NCBI GenBank assembly: GCA_022747635.1
Contig: JAKTNV010000009.1
Span: forward strand, 31,100,622 to 31,164,621
Direction of reading: 5' to 3'
Origin: Hetaerina americana
Taxonomy: Eukaryota > Arthropoda > Insecta > Odonata > Calopterygidae
DNA: 64,000 nt
This document shows, in pieces, positions 24,411 to 36,978 of the stretch (its first letter is position 1; each line of letters opens with the position of its first letter). The notes under the pieces are model-generated. The model was not told where the DNA came from. It did no database searches and saw nothing but the letters and a program-made list of their open reading frames with translations. Made by a program: the position numbers and the translations under genes.

Positions 24411-26509
24411 GGTTAAAGTTAGGCGCGGATAACCATTTTGGCGCTCAATTTTGTAATGAGACGATACCACCGATTTAACTTAGAAACTGAAAAGATCATA
24501 TTCTACTGAATTGATACATTGAAAATTTTCATAAATGGAGCCCCACTGCTACCGATTCAGGTTTCGATATTTATATAACATTATGGTGTGATAATAATGC
24601 ATTTACACAATGACGATATTTAAACAGAGAATGGTGGTCTAGCATTACCTTTATTATTAATTGCCTTGCATCAACATTAAAACTTAATTCATATTTGCAT
24701 TTTTTCCCTTTGAATTACGCTAGAATATTTTTTTGCGATTATTTTCGAATTACAAGAATATCGTCAAAATCTTCTAATTTTGCGCTAACGCTTTTAAAAA
24801 CCTCTACCCTCCCTCCCGTCTACTTAAGTATGAGCAAAATTATCATAAATGCCCACATGAAAATCAAAGTTATAAATTCGGGAAAGGCAACATGAATCTG
24901 AGATGAATTACTACTGTTTGCACATCACAGTATCGTGATTCGTAATTTTTTTTAACGTCTCTCAGATGAAAGTTCTCATCTTGTGAGAAAATATATCAGA
25001 AATGGAATCATTAATAAATATTTCTCGTTTTCATGTGCCGTCTCTTCATATTTTGCAAATAAAAATTTAAATCCATGTTTTTCCTGCGTTTGATGTTTAG
25101 GTAATTATGTTTTGATTTCTTTCTTATCTCTCTGATTGAAATTTTTGTTCCATTGCGTCACTCAGTTTAACGTTAAGCTTTTGCAAAAAGAGATACTATG
25201 TACATGCCTCGAAAATATGAAAAAATGAATAAGCTAGAGAATTTGAATTTTATTACATTTACATAGTTTCATTATAAATATTAGGAAAGGAAAGTACATG
25301 TAGGAGTAGTAACCACGGAAATATAATATGGAATTTTTAAATGTATGCGTCATTTCCTAATAATTTTTTATTGAAGAAGTAAAATGGATATTGTGGCATA
25401 TGCCTAGTTGTCGATTTACAATAAGTATGATAAAACGGTACTATATTAACTGGTACCCATAAAATAACAATTTTATTGGTGAATATTGATAGCTGTAGAT
25501 AATCTTTAATTTTCATCTTGAAGTATTCTTTTCTTTCATATTAGTTTAAAAAGAGAAATCTGAAAAATGTGGATAGAAACTCAAAAAATGGAAACCTAAA
25601 CATCCCTCATGTTCAAATTTAATTTACTGTACATTATCTTTCCATTGTTTTAGGATTATTCCATTGATTTTAATTTTAAAATTTCTTTTGATTGCCATGA
25701 CTCATATTTGTCTAATGGATGATTCCGGTTTATTCTCCAGTAGGATATAATAAGCTCTTAATTCGCTCTAAATGGTTCCAAGTGACCATCGTTTTCGAGG
25801 AACCTACAAACTCATATACTAACCTAGCTACCTCCCTCGTAAGTAATAATTTTTTTGCGTCTGTAACCTTCATTCTTCTCAACCACCCCTTTAAGCTCTT
25901 GAGTTCGTCTTCTTAAGCCTAGTTTTATTTCAGAACTTTTCTCCAATTGCATGCTCGTATGCAGAAGCACTACGACATTTTAACTATGCCAACTCCTCGG
26001 AATTCCTACCCGATCAGAATGAACCTTATGTTTATATATATTCTATTGTTTCAGGCTTCACTTCGTGGAAGTAATTGATATCCATTATTGAAATAGAAAG
26101 AAAGACTCGTACTTTTCCACAGATTTTATTATACTTATACATATATCTTATGTTTATATTTTCATGAACTATTACCACTGAAAGCACATTTTATTGATTG
26201 ACATTTTTATTGTTGCCAGGGAATACTTTAATATATTCCATATCAGTTGCCACAATGTACTGTTGGGTCTCCCTTAAAATTAGTCTAATTTATACGCACT
26301 AATATGTACACAGATTCAACGGAGATTGGTTGATATTAGAAATCTAACCAAATAGTGGCTAATTAAATCAAGTTATGGAAACTGTGAAAGGGAAAGACTT
26401 TCAAATAAGGCGGATAACTCAAGTTAAAATCACAAAAAAAAATCATGGCGAAATATTACTTTAATGCCTTTGTTTTTACCAACACCTGGAGTGCAAGTGG
26501 TATGATTGT
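24411..26509. other. AT-rich DNA; no feature recognised
   Basis: No supported feature in this stretch. Confidence 0.5.
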
Positions 26510-26965
26510 ATATTAGGAAATGTGTACACCAGTAGCGCAAATTCGAAAGTGCATCATCAAAATGCAAGCGAAACCACGGTTGTTTGGTAGTGATGGGTGC
26601 ATGATTACATCCAGTGTTGCGTACGGTAGGGTTTGCCGGGCTGCCAATAGCGAATGGCCTCCTGACTCCTCGCTCGTCCGGACATCACCAGGTCTCGCGG
26701 AGAGAGTGACAATCCATACGTAATGAGGTCGAACTGCCCGGTCGCCACGAATGCCCGGGAGATGCAAGCCGCCTTCCTTTGTTTGTCAACGTAGAAGCCA
26801 TGCAAGGCAAGGGTTCATCCCCAACTTCACTTTGACACGCTCGAATCCTTTGCGCTGCTTAGCCGGCGCACAGATATTTTACGCCTTGTCACTTCTAACT
26901 CTGTCGTTTTCTCGTACAAAAACCCCATCCGGACCTCAATCGTCTGGCCCATTTACGTAACTAGC
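26510..26965. other. GC-rich patch of unknown nature
   Basis: The base composition rises to near-balanced GC with many CpG sites between clearly AT-rich flanks. Overlapping open frames occur on both strands (for example 26513-26767 minus and 26751-26960 plus), none with recognisable motifs. It is neither pyrimidine-biased like the patches at 11 and 14 kb nor similar to any LINE or mariner seen here. Confidence 0.35.
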
Positions 26966-28520
26966 TGCTAGTGGCAATATCCTTTCGGTAGAAGCATAGC
27001 GAGGTGCATCATATTATCTAATATTCAATGTTTCCAAATTATTTTCCTTTTTTCTTCCTCATGTTGTGACCCAGCGATGATTTGTCACTACCTTCATTAC
27101 GAAACACTTACTTAGTATACTTGTAAGAGCATTTTGCCTTATATATGTTCTTCTTGTGTATGTATGTGCATTGTAAGAGTGACCGTTGACTAGACTCAAC
27201 CGTTACTACTAGGACAATTGCCTAATTGCAACAAGATGTACATACAGGTATATAAAAATAATAATAAGGAACATTTGTATGATTGTATGAAATATTTACT
27301 CAAAGGCTCAGTGTTATATAAGTTGCATATCTTATATTTCTTCAGGAGTAATTGGTTATGTTGCATACAGACGTTATTGCAATGGGCCGTTTTAATTGCC
27401 GTTTGTCAATTCACTCTATTTCCTGAGTTTACAAGTGCTCCATAACTCACATTAAAAGTTCATTTGTTTTAATGACCAAGGTAAAAGTAAAACACTACGT
27501 CAATTTCATATTTCGGGTCTTCAAGTGGTACCTGTAAATATATGAATGTTACTCAGTTATTTATAGAATATTTACTATAAAAAGCAACCTCTATTTTATC
27601 TAATGTGAAAGCCTTTTTCCCACTCCTGCCTTGTCTTCTCCACCTTACTCCTCTCCTTTTAGGACGCCATCTCCATTCTAACATGTCCCATCATTTTCCT
27701 TTACTGCCGCCAGAGATATCCCTTTGACATGGTTTCTATCACGGAAGGGAGATGGAAAACGTTGGAGGAGGTAACGGTAGACGAGAGGACGGGTGCAAAT
27801 AAAAGAAGAGAAAGAGATGGGATGGGAAGAGAGAAAACCGATCTCCATTATGGCAGTCCCCTGCCTTTTCATTTTGCTCACCCAAGAGGTCTTCTCCTTC
27901 TATGGAAATACATATATAAGGGTACGCGTTTATTTCCACTTTCTTCGAAAAAATTGAATAGAAAGTGGCAAAACTTCCTCGTAATTTCAAAGGTTCTATC
28001 TTAACCTTGAATCGTTGCCTTACCCGTTCTTCTTTAGGCCTGTTTGTACGTATTTTGGCGTTTTCCTCTCTTTCAATGCTTCCCCGGCACGATTTTCCTG
28101 GTGTAAAGGTTAGATTTGTTTGCATGTCATGCAGGTAAACATGACGGTGTCGAAGCGAAATACATCCCGGAATTTGCGCGATAGTGTTTGAACAGCTTGG
28201 ACGAACAAGAGGAGGAAATTTCTATTCCTTGCTCAAAGAGAGGTAATTGTGAATCAGCTATGGATGCTGATGCACCGTCAATCATGATACGGCATAATTT
28301 TGACGCATATTTACTTCAGGATGGTACTTGAAGGAAGAGTGTGGGGAAACAATCGTAGCGCAGTACCCATCTCATTAAAAATACACTTGTTTAAAATTAG
28401 ATGTAAGAATATAAATAAATCATTGTTGCCTTATCCTACTTCATCATGCTGCATTATAATGGTGACCTTCGATTATTTCCTTCCTTTCCTTGTGATGAAT
28501 TCAGGAAAATCGAAAAAGTG
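26966..28520. other. AT-rich DNA; no feature recognised
   Basis: No gene is recognised. A purine-rich run at 27740-27840 gives low-complexity frames on both strands (128 codons minus, 91 codons plus) without motifs. Confidence 0.45.
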
Positions 28521-28530
28521 CTATATATAG

Positions 28531-28624
<94 letters not shown>
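28521..28624. repeat. (TA)n microsatellite
   Basis: About 100 bases of TA dinucleotide repeat with a few G interruptions in its first half. Tyr-Ile frames on both strands are artefacts. Confidence 0.95.
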
Positions 28625-28628
<4 letters not shown>

Positions 28629-29762
28629 GTGTACCAATGAGAGTTTTCATTTGAATTAACTTTAAATAAGTAATCGCCCGATGTATGCTCAAGTACGAAG
28701 TATTGAACGTTCAGATTAATATTTCGCAGAAAATTTATTTAGCTGCAATAATCCTTTGCTAAACCCTACTGCAACTTTTGGTGTACCGCAAGATAGTGCT
28801 CTTTGCTCGTTATATTGATGTCATCGCCTGAAACTGTCACATGATGTTTTTAGTTGACGATTGTAGACTCATTAGGAGAGTCGACTGGTACTCTTGCTGC
28901 TCTACCCTCCAAGATACCCATACTTCCATCACCGAATAGTGCTCTACTCGGATGTCCTTGATTAACCCCTCCAAATCCAGCATCCTCACGTCTACCTTGC
29001 TCACCATTGCTGTTGTCCTGCTAATCCCTCTCCGGCCACTTCAGCCCGAGGGTTAATTCCCATATTGATCAAGGTGTAACATTATATTAAGGCTTATTTT
29101 TACCTCAACCATAAAAAAATCTGCTCCAAAGCCATATCTTTTTTTAAGTCTCCCATCCAGCTTTATCGGAATTGCCAATCATTAACCTCTCAAGACAATA
29201 TTTTCTGATAGTATTCTTCTCTTACTGGGTTTGAGATACGTACTCTATGGGAAGAATGCAACTTCTTTTAACCTGCAGGTTGCCCCACCAACCGTAAACT
29301 TATCGATATACCTATAAATTTCTTTATGTTTGTACATAGCGCGCGACTTTATGTACCCTCTCTTCCATATTTAACAAAGAGCGAACTATTTTATGAACTC
29401 GGCATTACTCCTCTGCAACGATGACGCACAGAAACTGAAATGAAAATTTTCCACGGGATCATGCATGGCCGCTACAGGTCTCAAGTGATCCTCCGCCTTC
29501 TCTCTCTTCAATTCCCGCGCGTGTAACGAGACGCCCGAGATTATTCCACCTTCCCCAGTGCCCTTTATCCGTGACTCAGAAATATTTTATCTATCGGCTA
29601 CCGCGCTCCTTCGATTCCATCATTCCAGTTTCTTTTGAAATTTCTATCTCATCCCACCCGTCTTCTCTCTGTTCAACCCATTTAATCCTTATTTATTTTT
29701 TCAATTATTTATCACCTTTTACCCGTTCACTTTGTTTTAAATCCAATGTTCACAATTCCAGT
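28625..29762. other. Non-coding DNA, slightly richer in C at 28.86-29.05 kb
   Basis: No supported gene. The C-rich part (28860-29050) has no recognised motif, and a short CpG cluster sits at 29510-29540. Confidence 0.4.
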
Positions 29763-30066
29763 AGTCGTAGTTTTAATGGGAGGTGACCGACATCTAAGGT
29801 CATTTGCGCCATTAGGGATGGATGGGAAAGGAAGGGTGGAAAGAAATCCGGCGTCTGCATTAGCCTACTCTTGTCAAAAGGCGCCAAGGGGTCCGCAATT
29901 TAACGTTCCATCCGACGGGCGTCGTACCTACTCAAAGCGCTCACCACAAAGCACCTCAAGTAGGGATCGGGAAAACACTGAAATATTTGTCTCCAGGATT
30001 TGAACCCGGGCCCGTTCGGTGGGAAGCCTGTGCGTTAGCCACCGCACCATGCTGATCCCATCGCAA
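29763..30066 (-). mobile_element. tRNA-derived SINE, family A (copy 1)
   Basis: Read on the minus strand from about 30060, the element starts with a tRNA-like head. Box A-like TGGTGCGGTGGCTAACGC is followed by box B-like GGGTTCAAATCC. The T arm can pair as CCGGG/CCTGG around a seven-base TTCAAAT loop. The body then contains AAGGCGCCAAGGGGTCCGCA (plus-strand spelling, about 29877-29896). The same body, in opposite orientation, lies at 48305-48585, which shows this is a dispersed family. Internal RNA polymerase III promoters and LINE-dependent retrotransposition are expected for such SINEs. An 85-codon frame across it is not a gene. Confidence 0.8.
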
Positions 30067-30757
30067 CATTTTATATGGATATCCGGAGCGCTCTTATTAT
30101 TTAACAAAAGTTTATAGAACCCAACTAAAGTTTATAGACCAATTGAAACCACTACAAATGGTATTTTGTTAACCTGTTTGGCCCATTTCTATTACCATGG
30201 CGAGTAGCTATCACTTCCTGCATTTTTATGTATGATGTGGATTGGGTAAATGTAGTTGAGAGTAATTATTGAATGTATATCCACCTCGTCTCACAGTCAC
30301 ACTCGATGCCTAAAGTGCCAATAATATGGTGAATCATTAATTCCATAATTAATCGAAACATCATTTTCCAGATATTTTAATATGGAAAGCGGAATGTTTA
30401 ATGTGTATTAACATGTGTCATTAATTACTTCTCCGTAAATTTTCCATTTACATTATGCTGTTCAGTTATTTGAGTATCAATTATGTCGTAATGCATTAAT
30501 CTCCTGCGAACGACAAGCTAATCATAATTATTATTTTTTTTACAATTTCCAACACATTTTTATAAATTTACTTGCTTTAAATCATGTTATTAAGATGGGT
30601 ATTACTAATGTCCAAGTACTTTTATATTTCCAATATTATCTAAAAGTTTTAGTGTATTTGAAATTAACATGCTACTTGGCGAGCAATTTTGCTTTCGCAT
30701 CTCATCTACTAAAGTATCATTATTTTACAATATTTGCAGATCAGATAGTATCTTTTA
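30067..30757. other. AT-rich DNA; no feature recognised
   Basis: Nothing supported between the SINE and the following mariner. Confidence 0.5.
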
Positions 30758-31683
<926 letters not shown>

Positions 31684-32133
31684 GTTATATATACGCATGT
31701 ATCGTACACTCTCTTTTAGAATTTTTGAAGATACAAATATATTACTCAAAGGTTTGTTTTTTAAGGCTTTATCAGTTGTACAAGTTGAAACTTTCATCTG
31801 TGTACGTTGAAACCATTGCGCGATTACCCTGCACTATGTCATAGTATCTCTATCATGTAAAGCAATTTCAACGTAATTTTGAGGGTTTTCTTCATTTTTT
31901 TTATATTTCAAAGTACAATCAATTATGTATTTTTTTAAATTTAACTTATCAAAGCATTGTTTATTTTTTCTTTTTTTTTTAAATAACTTCATATTTTGGC
32001 TGATATCATAAACAAATTGGGTGTCTTTTGGTGAACTTTTAAGACTTTCTTTTAAGTGCTTTTTGAAAAAAATTGGGCATCTTTCTGAATATCCGAATTT
32101 GACCAATAGGGTATATTATTTTTATAGTGCCAA
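31684..32133. other. AT-rich DNA; no feature recognised
   Basis: Low-complexity AT-rich DNA with A/T runs. A 90-codon minus-strand frame (31834-32106) is Lys-rich, as its composition predicts. Confidence 0.45.

Positions 32134-32184
<51 letters not shown>
32134..32184. repeat. (TA)n microsatellite
   Basis: About 50 bases of uninterrupted TA dinucleotide repeat. Confidence 0.95.
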
Positions 32185-32189
<5 letters not shown>

Positions 32190-33440
32190 CCATTGAAATA
32201 TCTCCAAAATAATATCCTTTACGCTCTACCAGCAGTCGCAGTTGACTGATCAAATATATTTAAAATAAATTGTAAAAAATATATCAGCAATTTTTTTTCT
32301 TTCGAGAATTTTATGTATTGAGGTAAATTGGACTAATCAGCTATAAATTTACTCAGGCAAAATAACTGATAACGGCTAATTTTTCTTTACCTCTGATGTA
32401 AACAGGTTTAATTTTCCTAGCATTCAATACTTATTCTGGTTGAATATCGTTTTAATCTTGGTTTATTCAACCTTCCTCTTATGCCATCATTAATTCACGT
32501 TCTTAATGAATGATTGTTTTGAGGACAGTGTCGTTTACTTCCCGTCTGGCGAAAATCCATTTAAGCCTCTAAATGTGAAATGGCCGTGTAAATTACTCGA
32601 TTGCTGTATCTCCAATGACCTGGGCACAGAGCATGTGATGATATAACATTTCATCAAAATGCCTTCTCAGAAGACAAAGATACAACTTCTTGAACTACGG
32701 TTAATAATGGCCTGGATGCTGTGAGATAGAAAGCTAGGGACTGTCATTAATACAAGAGACTTAAAAGCTGAGAAGGGTTCTCCCTCATGAAATCATAAAA
32801 TGGAACTGGCCAGACGTTCCCCGATGGGAGATTGTCACTCTCAAACTCCCTTTCACCCAGCAGGTAGCCGGCGACACAGAGGTGTTAGGCGATTCCCTTT
32901 CCTTGCCATTTCGTCCTCGTAATTCCCTTTATTACGTCCTTTCATTCTAGTCCTCCTCTCGACGTCATTGTCCTATACCTTCTATTGACATAGAGCCAAA
33001 GCTCTGCCCCTGGAAATAAGCCCATTTGGAAGCAATGGCTTGTTTTTATTTTTTCATTATCAGCGAATAATTTTAGGTCTTTTGAGACCTTGGAGTAAAG
33101 TAATTCTTTATTAGATCTTTCATAATCCGGTGGGTGATCTTTCATGATCTGTCTACAGAAGACAGATGGATATCAGTGCGAGAAACTTACTCCCGTATTA
33201 TGTTACTTCTTATTCCAGGGTATTTCATTGACGAACTTTAATTGGGTTGAATTAATTAGAAATTCTCTTCCTTTTATAAATATCAAATAAGCAAATCTCA
33301 TCTTTCATGGTTATCTGCTCATTACATTCTTAATTCTCTTAATTAATGTGTTTTCAAAAGGAATCGTTGGGACCAGTTTTAGAAAGCTTCCTTTTCATGC
33401 TACATTTTACAAACGAAAAAAATTTCTTGATTAACTTACG
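32185..33440. other. AT-rich DNA; no feature recognised
   Basis: No supported gene or repeat. A small hairpin (ATCTGTCT/AGACAGAT) occurs near 33147-33170. Confidence 0.45.
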
Positions 33441-33560
33441 TTTTAATGCAACAATTTCAGAGCGTAAAAATCATTCGCCTTGACTGGGACTCGAACCCAG
33501 ATCCCTCAATATTTTAAAGTTGGCTTTAACCTCGTGGACAGTGGCGCCTCGCGCACGACT
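33441..33560 (-). mobile_element. SINE family B, minus-strand copy (head and start of body)
   Basis: Read on the minus strand, the 3' half (33512-33441) is identical to the T arm and body of the plus-strand copy at 33649: GGTTCGAGTCCCAGTCAAGG and then GAATGATTTTTACGCTCTGA. The 5' half differs: its D-arm part reads GTCCACGAGGTTAAAGCC, so the two heads are different tRNA-like variants or the junction is a recombinant. The body stops at 33441, earlier than in the partner copy. Confidence 0.75.
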
Positions 33561-33648
33561 ACGAATGCATGTGACATTGTATGTACGGTATTTCGTCATA
33601 ACATCTAGTTCCTTTAAAAGCCCCAAAAATTTCAGATTTTAAGAGGAC

Positions 33649-33721
33649 GCCTCGGTAGCTTAAGTGGCTAAAGCACTCGACCGGATATTGAGGGATCTGG
33701 GTTCGAGTCCCAGTCAAGGCG
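33649..33721 (+). tRNA. tRNA-like cloverleaf (SINE head, probably not a functional tRNA)
   Basis: By hand this folds into a full cloverleaf. The acceptor GCCTCGG pairs with TCAAGGC (one C-A mismatch and a G-T). The D stem is GCTT/AAGC, the anticodon stem CTCGA/TTGAG encloses the seven-base loop CCGGATA, and a four-base variable region follows. The T stem CTGGG/CCCAG has the loop TTCGAGT. Internal boxes A and B are well kept. Position 33 is C instead of the near-universal T, and the sequence continues into the repeated SINE body. I therefore judge it a SINE promoter head. The loop would place GGA at the anticodon, suggesting but not proving a Ser-type ancestor. Confidence 0.45.
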
Positions 33722-33815
33722 AATGATTTTTACGCTCTGAAATTGTTGCATTAAAATGCACATTAGCGGATGACTCCGTTAAAAGTTACTGTTGCGGCAT
33801 CTCCCGCAGTTTCTT
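33649..33815 (+). mobile_element. SINE family B, plus-strand copy with intact tRNA-like head
   Basis: A tRNA-like head (33649-33721) is followed by a body that ends near 33815. Part of the body (about 33754-33815, containing TAAAAGTTACTGTTGCGGCA) recurs in reverse at 51673-51735, inside the CR1/Jockey-type LINE region. The stretch GAATGATTTTTACGCTCTGA recurs at 33441 and, with changes, in both arms of the 51.74-51.93 kb palindrome. A worn copy seems to lie at 61250-61350. These shared parts show a dispersed tRNA-derived SINE. Confidence 0.8.
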
Positions 33816-34851
33816 TGGAACTTACGTTTTCTTTATTTTTGTGTCACAGACTGGTATCAGCGTGTTTGTATGGAAAAAAATCTGAAAATTATGGTATTCG
33901 CAATTCTAGTTCCTTTTTATTTTTTTTGCGAAATTCTTTTATTGCTATAAGGTAGAGAAAGGTACCAAATGATTTATTGAAATCATCACCAGTCAAATAT
34001 TTAAACGCGGAGTATTAAAATTCTCTCTAATATGCTTTGTTTGTTAGTAATGCATGTTCTTACTTCTGTATGGTACGCTTAATATTTTTGAGGGCAGCGA
34101 AGTAAAATAAAGGCTAATGGACCCTTTTAGAAAATAATTTGTACCAAATGCAAGGCATTTGTTGAAAAAATGATGCATCTAAATTTAAAAATATTCTACT
34201 GACTCCACAAAATTTCACTACACCGCTTAACAATTGAGCCTGGCAGTTTAATTTTACGCATGCCTTTATATCGGGAGTGACTCTTGGATTGCTTCATTTC
34301 TTCAGCTATAGAAGGTGATTGTGCCACCTTAAGGTCTATTTAAACCTTAAGGCGGAACGCAGAGATAATATAAATACATAAATAGATGCGCATATCAATT
34401 TAAATCAGAGATATTTTGAAACTGTGCATATGATTTTTGCGGCTAAAAATAAATAGATACATAAATCTCACCTGCCCGTCACTTTTAACTGTGATTTAAC
34501 TACAGTTAAATAGAACATAAAAGTCTAAGCTTTCCAAATGTTACAATTATAATACATTTTAAGTTTGAATTGCCAAATCTTAGACACAATTTTTTTTTCA
34601 CGTACTGTCAATTTTCCGTAAATATGATGATACACTTATGGCTGTCAACAAACCAAGTGAAAAATTATAAAAAGTGCACGTGTTTTTCATTTTTTATTTA
34701 TTTTACTACAAATTCCATGAAAAATATGGCACATTGAAATTTCAGCCAAATGCTTTGAGAAAAAATGTTAAATTGTGCATGCTAACATTGCGAAGTGTCA
34801 TAAAAAAGTAAATACTATCATGCAGGTACCCTTAATACTAGTCTTAAGATA
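33816..34851. other. AT-rich DNA; no feature recognised
   Basis: No supported feature. A small inverted motif CCACCTTAAGGT / ACCTTAAGGCGG occurs at 34324-34355. Confidence 0.45.
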
Positions 34852-35408
34852 CAGGGTTCGTCCGGAAAATAAGTGTACTGAGCTCAGGAAAAAAAAATTA
34901 TTATACTTTTACATATCTTAAGCTAATATTCCTCAAAATAGGACCCTTGTGAGTCGATACACTTGTTCCAGCGGCGTTCCCATTCCTGGAACGCTCCCGC
35001 GAAGGCATCATCGGGAACCTCTCGAAGACTCGTCGTCGACCTCTTCTCTGCCCTCCACGAACATCTTGTGCCACCGAAAGATCATGTTTCTGGACATGGC
35101 TGACTCCCCGTAAGCCTGGTTAATCATATCGACAATTTCGGTAGACGATTTCCCAAGCTTTACCGCAAATTTGATGGAATAACGTTGCTCCAAAAACTTC
35201 GGCATCGCGTTCCGTGACGTGGGTCGAGCGTGGAGGTTCGCGTTAACAGAGCTCCTCACTACACCACAGCTCAGAGCCGACTGCCTTTTTCAGCGTCGCT
35301 TGCCAACATACCCCCCTCCAATCGCAGCCCGTCAGAGCGGTGCTGGGCGCGCCTGGCGCGGCGCGCCCAGCCCAGGAGTCAGTACACTTATTTTCTGGAC
35401 GAACCCTG
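34852..35408 (-). mobile_element. Mariner-type transposon C, internally deleted
   Basis: The 30-bp inverted termini begin CAGGGTTCGTCCGGAAAATA at 34852 and end at 35408, with one mismatch over 30 bp. Both ends are flanked by TA (34850-34851 and 35409-35410), the Tc1/mariner target signature. The interior, on the minus strand, holds the N-terminal and C-terminal pieces of a mariner transposase joined by a deletion. At 557 bp it is the shortest and one of the cleanest mariner derivatives in the window, close to a MITE in size. Confidence 0.93.
34923..35259 (-). pseudogene. Mariner transposase N- and C-terminal pieces (element C)
   Basis: The N-terminal frame (35259-35008) has the first helix-turn-helix, EQRYSIKFAVKLGKSSTEIV and then QAYGESAMSRNMIFRWHKMF, followed by an acidic VDDES. 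Near 35020-35030 a deletion joins it, out of frame, to the C-terminal end, where the translation reads VPDDAFAGAFQEWERRWNKC and IDSQGSYFEEY before a stop at 34925-34923. The second DNA-binding motif and the whole catalytic domain are gone. Confidence 0.88.
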
Positions 35409-35471
35409 TATATTATAGATATGATTAAGTGGAAAAAAGGCAAGTTTATGCGGAAATTCTGTAATGGGCCA

Positions 35472-35532
35472 GGAGCGCTCCGTTCACCATGAGATGCATG
35501 AAGCATCATGAGATGCGTGAACAGAGCGCTCC
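35472..35532. repeat. Hairpin-forming inverted repeat
   Basis: GGAGCGCTCCGTTCAC (35472-35487) pairs with GTGAACAGAGCGCTCC (35517-35532), with one mismatch in 16. The loop contains the direct repeat CATGAGATGC twice, and an inner GATGC/GCATC pairing is possible. No mobile element was recognised around it. Confidence 0.8.
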
Positions 35533-36879
35533 CCTTAAATTTCTACCCACGCGGCGTGAAGGCAAGGTCTGGAGGATATTCTATATGGTATTTTTTTCCA
35601 CAATAACATCGATCGCGGGCATCTGGAGGGAGGTTTTATCTCTAAGAAACCAACGGCTGATTTTTTCTGAAAATTGCTTTAACAAGTCCTCGTAAGACCT
35701 GCGAAAATATAGCGGTAAACATCTACATTCTCATATTTCTCTGTACGAAATAATAGGGTAATACGTAGAGGAAGGGTGTGTTATGTCACGAGTTGCTAAA
35801 GGAGGTTGTTGAGTTTCTCCTGAACACAAGATATAATGAAATATTAAATACATTAATCTAGTGTGTGAGATAACTCCTGTCTACTCTTTATGATGCTGCT
35901 ACCTCGAATTTTGGTTGGATTAAACAAATTATATGCATAAATATATTTATACATAATTATATTATGTATATAATGTACGTATATATATATTATATACATA
36001 ATCGATGGTCGTTTATACGATTAGCAGTTACCTCTACCAAAGCTCAGAATATTTACAAGTTGAAAAAATGTTTCCTAATCACTAGCCCAAATGAAGCAAA
36101 AGAATTTTCCTGTTACATATCGTCACAGAGGAAAATATGGAATATGGCTTCAAAATAACGCAATGCTAACGAAATTACATATCGTTTTTGTCGTGTTTTG
36201 AAGACATTCACAAAATATTGAAAAAAGACATTTTTATAATTATCTGTATATTCGAACAATTATTAGAAGAAAGAGTATTGTATTGGATACGGAATTAATG
36301 GCTTCAATTTATTTATTCATTTTCTGTCGCTCACGAAGTGAGTCCGATTATTCAGAAGTGCTTTCATGTATTGATCCCGCTGGGTGCTCGGTCATCTGAC
36401 TCAGCTAAAAATGAATGCATGGCCACCCGCAGCTACCTACCCTTCCACATGGCAGTAAAACAGACTAATATCTACCTTCTCCAGTTTTTTCCTGTGTAAT
36501 TTTGCTTTATTTTCTATATGCTGCTTAATTAGTAGGTTTGGTGAGCGCACGTCTGAGTCTGCGAGTCTTCCTGTAATTTCATTTTGACAAATCTCACCTT
36601 ACCTGTTCTCATTTTAAAACTCATGGAGGGGACCGACAATGGATACCCTTGACCAAGTGCAGAAACCGTTGGAACCGAAGAGAAATTCTCCTACTGTTTA
36701 TTTAGGTAACTGTTGCCTTATTCTAAGGGGTATCGTATGTATATTAAAGTACTCTCATTCATATGGTTACTGTCCTTACGCAACCTTTTACGAAGAACGC
36801 CCCTAATTTGTGTTTCCTAGCTCTTGATAATTTATTGTAACGCTGTTGGAGTATATGAATATGTATTAAAAGGAAAACC
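35533..36879. other. AT-rich DNA; no feature recognised
   Basis: No gene is recognised. An imperfect TA-rich tract lies at 35930-36003. Confidence 0.45.
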
Positions 36880-36904
36880 TCTCACACACGCACGCACACA
36901 CATA

Positions 36905-36978
<74 letters not shown>
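36880..36978. repeat. Compound (CA)n/(TA)n microsatellite
   Basis: A short ACACGCACGCACACACA segment leads into about 75 bases of TA repeat. Confidence 0.93.

Larger units (their letters stand above)
33441..33756. repeat. Inverted repeat formed by two head-to-head SINE B copies
   Basis: Arms 33441-33512 and 33685-33756 are reverse complements over about 72 bp, with a spacer of roughly 172 bp holding the two different tRNA-like 5' halves. It could arise from two insertions or from an inverted duplication with later change. Confidence 0.85.

Noticed and set aside
28446..28692. Tyr-Ile-rich membrane-like peptides on both strands
   Set aside because: They are translations of a (TA)n microsatellite.
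33649..33721. A functional serine tRNA gene
   Set aside because: Position 33 is C, the acceptor has a mismatch, and the sequence continues into a repeated SINE body.
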